64,000 nt of DNA. It comes from Cellvibrio sp. UBA7671. Its GTDB lineage: Bacteria; Pseudomonadota; Gammaproteobacteria; Pseudomonadales; Cellvibrionaceae. The notes below the pieces were generated by a model, which was given only the letters and a program-made list of their open reading frames with translations, was not told where the DNA came from and did not search any database. The position numbers and the translations under genes are program-made. The stretch lies in assembly GCA_002483145.1 (NCBI GenBank), contig DLHJ01000002.1, positions 434,001 to 498,000 on the forward strand, in the 5' to 3' direction. Numbering within the stretch: position 1 is the first letter of the stretch; every line of letters starts with the position of its first letter. This document shows, in pieces, positions 9,003 through 16,547 of this stretch.

Positions 9003-9516
9003 GCGTGTGCTCCTTTTGCCAGTCACCGCTTTTTCCGCCGGATTTTTGTTCCAGATAAATACTGCTTATCTCCATGTTTTTATCTACCGCTTTGCACATG
9101 TCATAAATAGTCAGTGCTGCAACGCTTGCAGCAGTAAGCGCCTCCATTTCTACTCCCGTTTGGCCAGTGGTTACGCAGCGGCTGCGAATAAAAATGGCGC
9201 CAACAGAGACATCACACACAAAGTCTATGCTAACTTTTGATAGTGCCACCGGATGGCAGAGTGGGATTAAATCTGCAGTTTTTTTCGCGGCCATAATTCC
9301 CGCAATACGAGCTACCGCTAACACGTCGCCTTTTTTTAGGCTGGCATTTTGGATCAGGCCAATAACATCGGAGCGGGTAATTACCATCGCACTGGCTACT
9401 GCGATGCGTTTGGTGATGGTTTTATCGCTAATATCCACCATGCAGGCAGCGCCGGTTTGATCGAGGTGCGTCAACGCTGGTAGGGTGTGATGCGTGTGTT
9501 GCTGGTTCATCGTCAT
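8995..9516 (-). CDS. moaC: Cyclic pyranopterin monophosphate synthase
   Basis: MoaC works with MoaA to turn GTP into cyclic pyranopterin monophosphate. Motifs visible are MVDISDKTITKR, ADLIPLCHPVALSKV and GVEMEALTAASVAALTIYDMCKA, which include the catalytic His and Lys residues. The start chosen (MTMNQQHTHH) has ACGGAAC upstream and gives 173 residues; the frame stays open another 24 codons upstream into moaB. It overlaps moaD by 8 bp and follows moaB by 11 bp. Confidence 0.95.
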   Translation of the reverse strand: MTMNQQHTHHTLPALTHLDQTGAACMVDISDKTITKRIAVASAMVITRSDVIGLIQNASLKKGDVLAVARIAGIMAAKKTADLIPLCHPVALSKVSIDFVCDVSVGAIFIRSRCVTTGQTGVEMEALTAASVAALTIYDMCKAVDKNMEISSIYLEQKSGGKSGDWQKEHTHD

Positions 9517-9527
9517 ATTCGTTCCGT

Positions 9528-10073
9528 TTATCCGCGTGTTCCGCAAGGTAGACGATGAGTCTTTTTTAAATGCGGTACAAAGTTGCATGGGCCCTGTGTG
9601 GAATCCAATTGGTATTTAATGATCTCATCCCACGCTGTTTTGCAGGCGTTAGTGGAACCAGGTAAACAAAAAATCAGCGTGTTATTGGCAAGCCCGGCAA
9701 CCGCGCGGGATTGAATAGTGGAAGTACCAATATGGCGATAAGATATCTGGCGAAATAATTCGCCAAAGCCTTCTACGGTTTTATCAAATAAGGGGGTCAT
9801 GGCCTCAGGGGTTGAATCGCGCCCGGTAAAACCTGTCCCTCCGGTGATTAAAATCACCTGAATTTTTTCGTCGGCAATCCACTGCGAACACTGGGCTCGG
9901 ATTTGATAAATATCGTCGATGACCAGAGCGCGTGCGGCGAGTTGGTGTTGCGCATCTTGTAGTCGCTCAATTAACGCCGCACCGGAAGTGTCATTGGCAG
10001 TGCTGCGGGTGTCAGATACGGTCAGTACTGCAATCGCTAGCGGTAAAATATTTTCTGTGGTGTGGTGGGCCAT
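9528..10073 (-). CDS. moaB: Molybdopterin adenylyltransferase-like protein
   Basis: This MogA/MoaB family protein likely adenylylates molybdopterin before MoeA acts, though the role of MoaB varies between species. The ~181-residue protein has AIAVLTVSDTRSTANDTSGA, the ILITGGTGFTGRDSTPEA loop, and LIFCLPGSTNACKTAWDEII, all family signatures. The start could be this ATG (MAHHTTENI) or a TTG 21 bp upstream. It lies between moaA (29 bp gap) and moaC. Confidence 0.93.
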   Translation of the reverse strand: MAHHTTENILPLAIAVLTVSDTRSTANDTSGAALIERLQDAQHQLAARALVIDDIYQIRAQCSQWIADEKIQVILITGGTGFTGRDSTPEAMTPLFDKTVEGFGELFRQISYRHIGTSTIQSRAVAGLANNTLIFCLPGSTNACKTAWDEIIKYQLDSTQGPCNFVPHLKKTHRLPCGTRG

Positions 10074-10102
10074 AAATAATACACTCGCTTTCAATAGAAA
10101 AA

Positions 10103-11089
10103 TTAACCGCCAATCATGGCTAAGTGACGGGTTGAACCGGTGATCTGGTTCTGTAAATCGTGACTGGCAGTTTTATGTTGTAGTGCGGCGCGCAAAAAAT
10201 TCATCAGCGGTTGCGGGTCATCGCTTTGTAATAATGCGCGCATGGATTGATGTTGCTCGGCAAATAGACATAAATACAATTCCGCTTTGCTGGATACCCG
10301 CAGGCGATTGCAATCAGCACAAAAGTTTTTGCTGTAGGGCATTATCAGACCGATAGAGCCGATGTAATCCGGGTGGATAAACTCTTTGGCGGGTCCAGCA
10401 TTAGCGCTGCGAATTTTTTGCGTCCAGCCTTCGCTAAGTAGCCGCTGTTGAATACGCTCGCCACTTAGATGTTGACGGGCAAAAAAATCCGCGTTGTCGC
10501 CAGTGCGCATTAACTCAATAAAACGAAGGGTAATTCTGCGGGTTTTAATAAATGCAAGAAAATCGTCCAGCTCACGGGCATTCTGTTCGCGCAGCAACAC
10601 GGTGTTAATTTTGAGTTGTTTAAAGCCCAGTGCTTGAGCCTCATCAAGGCCCGTTAAAATGCTGCGCAACTTTCCACTGCCGGTGATTAGTTGAAACATC
10701 TCCGGGCGCAAGCTATCAATGCTGACATTAAGCGCATCCAAACCCGCAGCACGCCAGCTGGCTACGTCTTTTTCCAGGCGAAAGCCGTTAGTGGTAAGTG
10801 CTACCGAGTTAATTCCTGCAACACTTTTACAGGTTTTTATGATGTCACACAAATCGCGGCGCAAGCTCGGTTCACCGCCGGTCAAGCGAACTTTCTGAGT
10901 GCCCAATAATGTAAAGGCGGTGACTAAACGACGAATTTCAATAAGACTTAAATCACCCTCCATCGAATGGCATTCACTGCCATCGGGTAAGCAATAGCTG
11001 CAACTGAAATTACATTTTTCGGTGAGTGACAGGCGCAAATAACCAAACGTGCGCGCAAACCTGTCCGTCAGTAGCGATTCATCCAGCAT
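10103..11089 (-). CDS. moaA: GTP 3',8-cyclase
   Basis: MoaA is the radical SAM enzyme that starts molybdenum cofactor synthesis from GTP. It has the N-terminal cluster motif CNFSCSYC (C26, C30, C33) and the C-terminal cluster motif NFCADCNRLR followed by a third Cys in YLCLF. The protein ends in GG, as active MoaA does. The start chosen (MLDESLLTDRF) has AAGGTG just upstream; a TTG five codons earlier is the alternative. It heads the moaABCDE series, behind a leader that may be a Moco-sensing RNA and a promoter with NarL- and FNR-type sites. Confidence 0.97.
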   Translation of the reverse strand: MLDESLLTDRFARTFGYLRLSLTEKCNFSCSYCLPDGSECHSMEGDLSLIEIRRLVTAFTLLGTQKVRLTGGEPSLRRDLCDIIKTCKSVAGINSVALTTNGFRLEKDVASWRAAGLDALNVSIDSLRPEMFQLITGSGKLRSILTGLDEAQALGFKQLKINTVLLREQNARELDDFLAFIKTRRITLRFIELMRTGDNADFFARQHLSGERIQQRLLSEGWTQKIRSANAGPAKEFIHPDYIGSIGLIMPYSKNFCADCNRLRVSSKAELYLCLFAEQHQSMRALLQSDDPQPLMNFLRAALQHKTASHDLQNQITGSTRHLAMIGG

Positions 11090-11105
11090 AAAACACCTTT
11101 CCAAA

Positions 11106-11187
11106 TCCGGGAGGCCTGTTCATTTCTAAACAGACCCATTGGCTTAATTCCATAGTCAGGATGACCTTAGGCCATTAAGCTCGGCGT
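11106..11187 (-). promoter_or_regulatory. Candidate molybdenum cofactor riboswitch in the moaA leader
   Basis: Read on the minus strand, the leader just before moaA contains GCCGAGC, then CCTGAC, then a hairpin CTGTT...AACAG, then GGCCTCCCGG shortly before the ribosome binding site. These pieces, in this order and ahead of moaA, resemble the core I remember of the Moco RNA motif. The match is from memory and no covariance model was run. The upstream regulatory sites leave room for a transcribed leader of over 100 nt. Confidence 0.4.
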
Positions 11188-11256
11188 TGTTTCTATAGTG
11201 GTTTCATACTAGCGGTTTTGGTTGGGTGATGTTATTGCCGTGAATGGGTGCACGAT

Positions 11257-11272
11257 TACCACTTTGGGGGTA
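11257..11272. promoter_or_regulatory. NarL-type 7-2-7 site upstream of moaA
   Basis: TACCACTTTGGGGGTA has two inverted heptamers with a 2-bp spacer. It lies about 170 bp before the moaA start and 45 bp from an FNR-like box. It suggests that Mo cofactor synthesis is tuned to nitrate. Confidence 0.6.
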
Positions 11273-11318
11273 GTTGTGAATCCAGCGGTATGTAGCTGGT
11301 TGTTAATTTTCGGTGAGT

Positions 11319-11332
11319 TTGTGTTAAATCAA
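11319..11332. promoter_or_regulatory. FNR-like box upstream of moaA
   Basis: TTGTGTTAAATCAA has a perfect right half (ATCAA) and a left half TTGTG with two mismatches to TTGAT, at the correct 4-bp spacing. If it acts at -41, transcription would begin near 11284 and the moaA leader would be about 190 nt. Confidence 0.45.
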
Positions 11333-11371
11333 ATAGTCTGTTAATGGGATCTGTCGCAGAGAATGAATAAA

Positions 11372-11749
11372 CTAATCAATGTTTTTTATGGATAGCAATT
11401 GATGTGCAGCACTCAAGGCCTTATGCATATCGCCAATAGAGCAACCCTGATGTTCTATTTTTTTTAACCCCAAGCTACTCAATTCAAAATGCCAGCTGGC
11501 TTTAATCTGATGCATTTCCAACACTTTTTTTACACAGACGATTTTACAGCCATCAATGGCGAGAATAGGGCGGCCCGATTTTGCAAGTTTGACTAACCCT
11601 TTCACATTGCCCCCCACACCAGCGATGCAGGACATTTGAGCATGTCCTTCCCGGTCTAGTACTATGGCAATATCATTCGCGAGCTGTGCTACATTTGAGC
11701 AGCCTGAGCATGAATAGACTAATGGTAAATCGCATTTTTTGTCGGTCAT
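11372..11749 (-). CDS. DGC-domain cysteine-rich protein, putative zinc binding
   Basis: The 125-residue protein has cysteines at C6, C14, C17, C41, C68, C72 and C103. The stretch LAIDGCKIVC carries the Asp-Gly-Cys triplet that names the DGC domain, and CSGCSN near the N-terminus fits the same family, predicted to bind zinc. Function is unknown. The start chosen has AGGACATT upstream; another ATG lies 18 bp before it. A perfect FNR-type box sits about 75 bp upstream, so the gene is probably induced without oxygen. It stands alone between the second narK and moaA. Confidence 0.8.
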   Translation of the reverse strand: MTDKKCDLPLVYSCSGCSNVAQLANDIAIVLDREGHAQMSCIAGVGGNVKGLVKLAKSGRPILAIDGCKIVCVKKVLEMHQIKASWHFELSSLGLKKIEHQGCSIGDMHKALSAAHQLLSIKNID

Positions 11750-11823
11750 GGCAATGTCCTGATACATTTATGTAATCGGAAAAATAAATTGTAATCAGTA
11801 TAAAAATGCTGGGCTTTTTGCGC

Positions 11824-11837
11824 TTGATCTGCATCAA
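11824..11837. promoter_or_regulatory. Perfect FNR/Anr box before the DGC-domain gene
   Basis: TTGATCTGCATCAA matches TTGAT-N4-ATCAA exactly. It lies between the end of the second narK gene and the start of the DGC gene, about 75 bp from the latter, a good position for a class II activated promoter reading to the left. Confidence 0.85.
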
Positions 11838-11853
11838 GCCCTTTAGAATAGAA

Positions 11854-13116
11854 TTAATGTTCCTGAGGGTTTGCGTTGCGATGCAATTCTTTTTCGGCAT
11901 GTACAGGGCGAACTTCGGAGAAGTACATCCACATCAGTGATGTCCAGATAATGCCGAACATAAACATAAATGCTGAAGAACGGACACCTGTTAAATCAAC
12001 TAAGGCGCCAAATAAAATAGGCAAAATAAATCCTCCCAAACCACCAGCCAAACCTACCACTCCGGAAACAACACCAATATTTTGTGGGTAATCATCAGAA
12101 ATATATTTAAATACCGATGCTTTGCCTACCGCGAAAGCAATACCCATGGTAAACATAATAATAGTGAAACTGGTAGCTCCAAGGCCGAAGTGAAAACTCC
12201 GAGGGCCATTAATGGTGGTGAGCACTATTTCTGTGGGCGGGTAGGAGAGAAAAAATAAACACACGAGCGATACCCAAAGTACCCACCAGGTTACCGTGTG
12301 GGCGCCAAATTTGTCGGAGAAGTATCCGCCTAATGCGCGCAACATGCCGCCGGGTAAACTAAATGCAACCGCCAAAAGTGCTGCTGTTTTTAAATCAAAG
12401 CCGTATTCGGTGATGTAGTATTTTGTCATCCATAGCGAGAGCGCCACATAACCGCCGAATACAATGGAATAATACTGGCTGTAGCGCCATACCCGTGGAT
12501 CTTTTAATACTGCAAGTTGTTGTTTAATAGTGATGCTGCTAGCAGCGCTGTGCGATTTATCAGTAAAGCTAAAAAACCAAAATAAAATCGCTGTAATCAG
12601 CATAAGCACGGCATAAACTTTGGGAACCATTGTCCAGCCATATGCCACTACAATGATGGGCGCAACGAGTTTGGTAACGGCTGCGCCGGTATTACCTGCA
12701 CCGAATATTCCCATTGCCAAGCCTTGGCGCTCTTTTTTAAACCAGCGAGCGCAATAGGCAATCCCCACGGTAAATGAGCCGCCCGCGACGCCCACAAATA
12801 AACTCAACACTAAAAATTGCCAATAGACAGTTGCATAAGAAATTAGCCAAATCGGAATCACCGTTGAAAGCATCAAAATAAAAAATACGATCCTTCCACC
12901 AAAACGGTCGGTCCACATGCCCATGGGTAAGCGGATTAAAGATCCAGTCAGTACCGGCATCGCAATCAGTAAACCAAATTCAGTTTCATTGAGCGCCAAT
13001 GCTTCTTTGATAGGGATTCCGATAACCGCAAACATCATCCAAATCATAAAACAAATGGTAAATGAAAACGTACTAGCGATAACAACTGACCAGGCTTTGT
13101 ATTCACTTTTTTCCAT
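11854..13116 (-). CDS. narK: Nitrate transporter, NarK1-like MFS protein
   Basis: A 420-residue MFS protein with about 12 membrane segments. The first half has RLPMGMWTDRFGGR (MFS loop 2-3) and the nitrate signature GIFGAGNTGAAVTKL; the second half has GVVGLAGGLGGFILP. This is the shorter, NarK1-like type, usually a nitrate:proton symporter, and it differs clearly from the NarK at 2143-3759. Two transporters of different type are common in denitrifiers, sometimes fused. A NarL-type site lies about 130 bp upstream. No partner gene follows closely; the DGC gene downstream has its own FNR box. Confidence 0.93.
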   Translation of the reverse strand: MEKSEYKAWSVVIASTFSFTICFMIWMMFAVIGIPIKEALALNETEFGLLIAMPVLTGSLIRLPMGMWTDRFGGRIVFFILMLSTVIPIWLISYATVYWQFLVLSLFVGVAGGSFTVGIAYCARWFKKERQGLAMGIFGAGNTGAAVTKLVAPIIVVAYGWTMVPKVYAVLMLITAILFWFFSFTDKSHSAASSITIKQQLAVLKDPRVWRYSQYYSIVFGGYVALSLWMTKYYITEYGFDLKTAALLAVAFSLPGGMLRALGGYFSDKFGAHTVTWWVLWVSLVCLFFLSYPPTEIVLTTINGPRSFHFGLGATSFTIIMFTMGIAFAVGKASVFKYISDDYPQNIGVVSGVVGLAGGLGGFILPILFGALVDLTGVRSSAFMFMFGIIWTSLMWMYFSEVRPVHAEKELHRNANPQEH

Positions 13117-13242
13117 AATTCTCTCCTAGTGATACCAATAATTCATAACGCTAGCATTAATAAATGCATGTTATTCAATAGGAGTTTACTGTGCGCGTCT
13201 TAAGCTTGCTATCGGTGCGGGTCGGTTTGAATGGGTAGCAGC

Positions 13243-13258
13243 TACCTACAATGAGGTA
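13243..13258. promoter_or_regulatory. NarL-type 7-2-7 site upstream of the second narK
   Basis: TACCTACAATGAGGTA is an inverted heptamer pair with an AA spacer, about 130 bp before the narK1 start. An extra lone heptamer, ATGGGTA, sits at 13231-13237. Confidence 0.6.
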
Positions 13259-13274
13259 GGTCTGGACGGTTGTG

Positions 13275-13910
13275 TTATTGCGCTAATATTGAATGCGCTG
13301 CAGTTAAATCCTGAGGAGTGTTAACGTTAAAAAATGCGTTTTCATTGCTGTTAGAAAAATCAACGGTGATGGCTTGCAGTAAACGCAATATGTCTTGCAT
13401 TCGGTATTTTTCAGTTGAGCGTAAAATTACATCCAACTGTGGGAACAGTGCGATATTCCAGAGTGCAAAAACATACTGCTGTTGGTGATTATGTTGTGCG
13501 ACGAAAACATGATTATTGTGCAGCCTTGTCGCTTGCAAGAATCGGCTATACAAATCAGTGGGTATAAATGGCGTGTCAGAAGCGACACTGAGCAACCAGT
13601 TCGCCGATGAATTGCGCGCGCGCAGGTATTGCATGCTACTAGCGATGCCTGCAAGCGGGCCTGAGAATGAGGAATATAGGTCTTCAACCACACTGATATG
13701 TGCAGGTCGATGTGTGGGGTGTCTAAAAGTCTCCTCTACCAGTGTCGAGCCGGGAGCGATATTCAAAAGAATTTCATCAACTTGTGGGGTAAGTCGTGCT
13801 AATAAGGAGTCGATGATGCGCTCCTCGCCCAAAGAGCACAGGCATTTGGGGTGTCCGCCCATTCGGCTTGAGCGACCACCGGCCAATACTACGGCGATTG
13901 TTTTTTCCAT
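13275..13910 (-). CDS. mobA: Molybdenum cofactor guanylyltransferase
   Basis: MobA adds GMP to Mo-molybdopterin to form the bis-MGD cofactor that NarG and NapA need. The N-terminal nucleotide-binding loop AVVLAGGRSSRMGG is intact, followed by KCLCSLGEE where the usual sequence is K-x-L. GPLAGIASSMQY and the SVASDTPFIP segment (metal-binding Asp) are also present. The 211-residue length is slightly longer than E. coli MobA (~194). It starts right after the ubiV stop codon, with no gap, so it is co-transcribed with ubiUV. Confidence 0.92.
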   Translation of the reverse strand: MEKTIAVVLAGGRSSRMGGHPKCLCSLGEERIIDSLLARLTPQVDEILLNIAPGSTLVEETFRHPTHRPAHISVVEDLYSSFSGPLAGIASSMQYLRARNSSANWLLSVASDTPFIPTDLYSRFLQATRLHNNHVFVAQHNHQQQYVFALWNIALFPQLDVILRSTEKYRMQDILRLLQAITVDFSNSNENAFFNVNTPQDLTAAHSILAQ

Positions 13911-14804
13911 TTAGTGGCTTCCGGTACTGGCGATGATTAATTCCTTGCCCGCTTGATCATGCCAAAAGCCATTGCAGTCAGGCTTTTGTAAAGGAAATGT
14001 TGTTGGATTGTGTAATTGCTGTTGAAAGCGTTCCAGCCACAAAAATGTATCATTTTCTTGCGGGCTTAAACGAATAATATCAATAGTATGCTGTAGCCCT
14101 TGTAAATCGTTAATGAGGTTGTGTCGATAACCGGATTGGGTTTGAATACCATTTAATGTAAATAATGTCTCGCCTTCCTGGCTGGTTACTGCTCGGCCTG
14201 CTGGATATTTTTTGCAGCACAAATCGCATTGATCTTTGGATTTACCCTCGGCACGCGCGCTGAAACAGCGCGCCGACCAAGCCAGTGGTAAGTGGCCAAA
14301 GGCAAACAGTTCGGTAGTAAAGCATTCGCGTACATCGTTTATTTCACTGCTCTCTAACATACTGTTTATCCAGCGCAGGGGTAATTCAACGGGAACTACC
14401 CAGCGTTGCATCCCCATTTTCATTAAATAGCGCAAACTGTGTTGGTTATAACAATTGAGTGTATTGCCCGCCACAAAAGGCAGCCCGCGCTCGTTCAGTA
14501 AACCCACGGCGCCTATGTCATTTGCTTCAATTAAAAAGTCGCCGTTGTCGCAGTAGCGATTTAACTCGCGTAAATCTGCCGGGGATTCCAGCAATGTCAT
14601 GCTGGAGAGCACCACTTCTTTGCCTGCTTCACGCAATTGGTGTGCAAGGTCGATGTAATCTTCCAAGCGCAATTCGCGACGCTTGGGGCATACGGTTTCA
14701 CCCAAATAAATAATATCCACACAAGATTCGGCGGCAGTGCGGTAGAAATCCAGCACGCTGTTTTTATCCCAAAAATATAAAATCGGTCCGAGTGAAAATT
14801 TCAT
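13911..14804 (-). CDS. ubiV: Oxygen-independent ubiquinone hydroxylation protein UbiV
   Basis: A U32 peptidase-family protein of 297 residues. UbiU and UbiV form a heterodimer carrying [4Fe-4S] clusters that supports hydroxylation of the ubiquinone ring without oxygen. The four expected cysteines are visible: C39 in YLGETVCPKRREL and three in the RCFSAR...DQCDLCC stretch. It lies between ubiU (18 bp upstream) and mobA (adjacent). Ubiquinol made this way could feed NarI, the quinol NO reductase and NapC. Confidence 0.95.
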   Translation of the reverse strand: MKFSLGPILYFWDKNSVLDFYRTAAESCVDIIYLGETVCPKRRELRLEDYIDLAHQLREAGKEVVLSSMTLLESPADLRELNRYCDNGDFLIEANDIGAVGLLNERGLPFVAGNTLNCYNQHSLRYLMKMGMQRWVVPVELPLRWINSMLESSEINDVRECFTTELFAFGHLPLAWSARCFSARAEGKSKDQCDLCCKKYPAGRAVTSQEGETLFTLNGIQTQSGYRHNLINDLQGLQHTIDIIRLSPQENDTFLWLERFQQQLHNPTTFPLQKPDCNGFWHDQAGKELIIASTGSH

Positions 14805-14822
14805 AATAAAAACCTTTTGGTT

Positions 14823-15830
14823 TTATCGCCACTGACGTTCGTAAGCACCCAGTGTGGTTTGGCTGCCTTCAGCCAGTTGCGTGAGTGCAGCTTGCCATTC
14901 ATTTTTAACTAAAAATTTTTCAGGGTCGGCGCGGCAGCAATCAATGGCTTGGCGCCACGCGCGTGTAACTTGCGCGACGTAAGCCGCGCTGCGTTGGCGC
15001 CCCTCAATTTTTAATGAACGAATACCCAGTGCGAGCAGTTCCGGCAATAATTCCATCGTATTTAAACTGGTGGGCTCTTCCAATGCATGATAGGGCGTCG
15101 AACTGGATTCATCGGCGAGTGTAAAGCGGCCTTTGCACAGTGTTGGGTAGCCCGCTGTTTCATTCGTGTCAAAGCGATCAATTAATACATTATTTAAACG
15201 GGATTCCAACACGCCATTGTGGTCTTCCCAGCGCACAAATTCGGCAGGTGAGCAGGCACCAAACGTATTGGGTGATTGCCCGGTTAAATAAGAACTCAAA
15301 TAGCAACGCCCCTCCGCCATAATGCACAGGCTGCCAAAGGCGAATACTTCCAAAGGTGTAGTGCAGGAGCGCGCCAGATTCTTTACTTGAGCGATAGACA
15401 GTACCCGAGGCAATACCACGCGCTGCACATTAAATTGCTGTGCATAAAAATCGATGGCGGCCGCGTTAGTTGCCGATGCTTGTACCGATAAATGCAGTTC
15501 TGCCTGCGGGTAGCGTTCGGCGGCATACTGCAGAATACTCAGGTCAGCAATGATCAGCGCATCAACTCCGCAGGTAATTGCTTCATCTACTGCGCTTGTC
15601 CAATGCTGCCAGGTATCCGGGTGCGCAAAAGTATTAATCGCCAGATGCACCTTGCACCGGTGTTGATGCGCATAGTGTGCTGCTTCTTTCAGTTTTAAAG
15701 CGTCCAGATTCAAACCGGCAAAATGCCGCGCGTTAGTTTCGTTGCGCAACCCCAAGTACACTGCATCGGCACCATTTTCAATGGCAGCTTTAAGTGCAGG
15801 AATATTGCCTGCAGGGCATAACAATTCCAT
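14823..15830 (-). CDS. ubiU: Oxygen-independent ubiquinone hydroxylation protein UbiU
   Basis: The partner of UbiV, a U32-family protein of 335 residues, near the E. coli length. The N-terminus MELLCPAGNIPALKAAIENGADAVYLGL is typical. The cluster cysteines fall in GSLCIMAEGRCYL, FGACSPAEF and PTLCKGRF, followed by the family motif SLKIEGRQRS. It is transcribed away from ubiT, 84 bp away, reproducing the ubiT/ubiUV arrangement of E. coli. I saw no convincing FNR box in the short gap. Confidence 0.95.
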   Translation of the reverse strand: MELLCPAGNIPALKAAIENGADAVYLGLRNETNARHFAGLNLDALKLKEAAHYAHQHRCKVHLAINTFAHPDTWQHWTSAVDEAITCGVDALIIADLSILQYAAERYPQAELHLSVQASATNAAAIDFYAQQFNVQRVVLPRVLSIAQVKNLARSCTTPLEVFAFGSLCIMAEGRCYLSSYLTGQSPNTFGACSPAEFVRWEDHNGVLESRLNNVLIDRFDTNETAGYPTLCKGRFTLADESSSTPYHALEEPTSLNTMELLPELLALGIRSLKIEGRQRSAAYVAQVTRAWRQAIDCCRADPEKFLVKNEWQAALTQLAEGSQTTLGAYERQWR

Positions 15831-15914
15831 CGCCTACCTCCAATGGTTTATAGCCAGCTTGGTGTTAGCTTGTCATGATTGGTAATGCTCTATTGTCGAT
15901 CATGAGGTGCAAAA

Positions 15915-16427
15915 ATGTTATACCAACAAAGGGTAAGCAAAGGGGTAGATGCTCTCGCACAAGCGATGATTCCACATCTGCCTGGCGCAATGGGTTGGGC
16001 TGCGCGAGTGGTGCCTGACCGGTTGCAGCAAGTGGCGCTGGCACGCAGCCTTAACTATGCGCTACGCGAGGCTATTGCTGCGGGTGAATTGGATTTTTTT
16101 TGCGATAAATTGCTGAATATTTGTGTTAAGGATATAGGTGTTCAATTTAGCGTTCGCTACTGCAATCATAAGCTGGTTGTGGCGGAAGCACAGGCCGAAC
16201 CCGATCTGCGTTTTAGCGCAAGCAGTTACGATCTGTTACTGATTGCAACCCAGAGGCTTGATCCTGACATGCTGTTTTTTCAGCGGCGGTTGGAAATGAA
16301 TGGTGATACCGAATTGGGTTTGGGGATTAAAAACCTATTGGCCAGTATTGAGTTAAATACACAATTACCATCGCGTATCGCTGCGGCCGTACAACAAATT
16401 GCTGGATATGTTGCGCGTTATCGCTAA
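15915..16427 (+). CDS. ubiT: Ubiquinone accessory factor UbiT (SCP2 domain)
   Basis: A 170-residue protein with a C-terminal SCP2 lipid-binding domain, the anaerobic counterpart of UbiJ. UbiT is thought to bind quinone intermediates for UbiU-UbiV. The helix-rich N-terminus is followed by RYCNHKLVVAEAQAEPDLRFSASSYDLLLIATQRLDPDMLFFQRRLEMNGD-like features (SCP2 core; only key parts named: LRFSAS and FQRRLEMNGDTELG). It diverges from ubiU and converges on nrdD, with a terminator hairpin between. Confidence 0.9.
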   Translation: MLYQQRVSKGVDALAQAMIPHLPGAMGWAARVVPDRLQQVALARSLNYALREAIAAGELDFFCDKLLNICVKDIGVQFSVRYCNHKLVVAEAQAEPDLRFSASSYDLLLIATQRLDPDMLFFQRRLEMNGDTELGLGIKNLLASIELNTQLPSRIAAAVQQIAGYVARYR

Positions 16428-16438
16428 ATTAATCCCGC

Positions 16439-16475
16439 AAAAAACTGCACACCGGCTAAGGGGTGCCGGGTGCAG
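16439..16475 (-). terminator. Intrinsic terminator downstream of nrdD
   Basis: The arms CTGCACACCGGC and GCCGGGTGCAG pair with a single bulged A. On the minus strand the stem is followed by six Ts, the form expected for an intrinsic terminator of nrdGD. It also sits just after ubiT on the other strand. Confidence 0.75.
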
Positions 16476-16547
16476 AAAGGGCTGAGGGGGTTTAGCATCC
16501 ATGGGTTTTGAAACGTTAATCGAGTGTTAATTGGCTAATAAATTATC

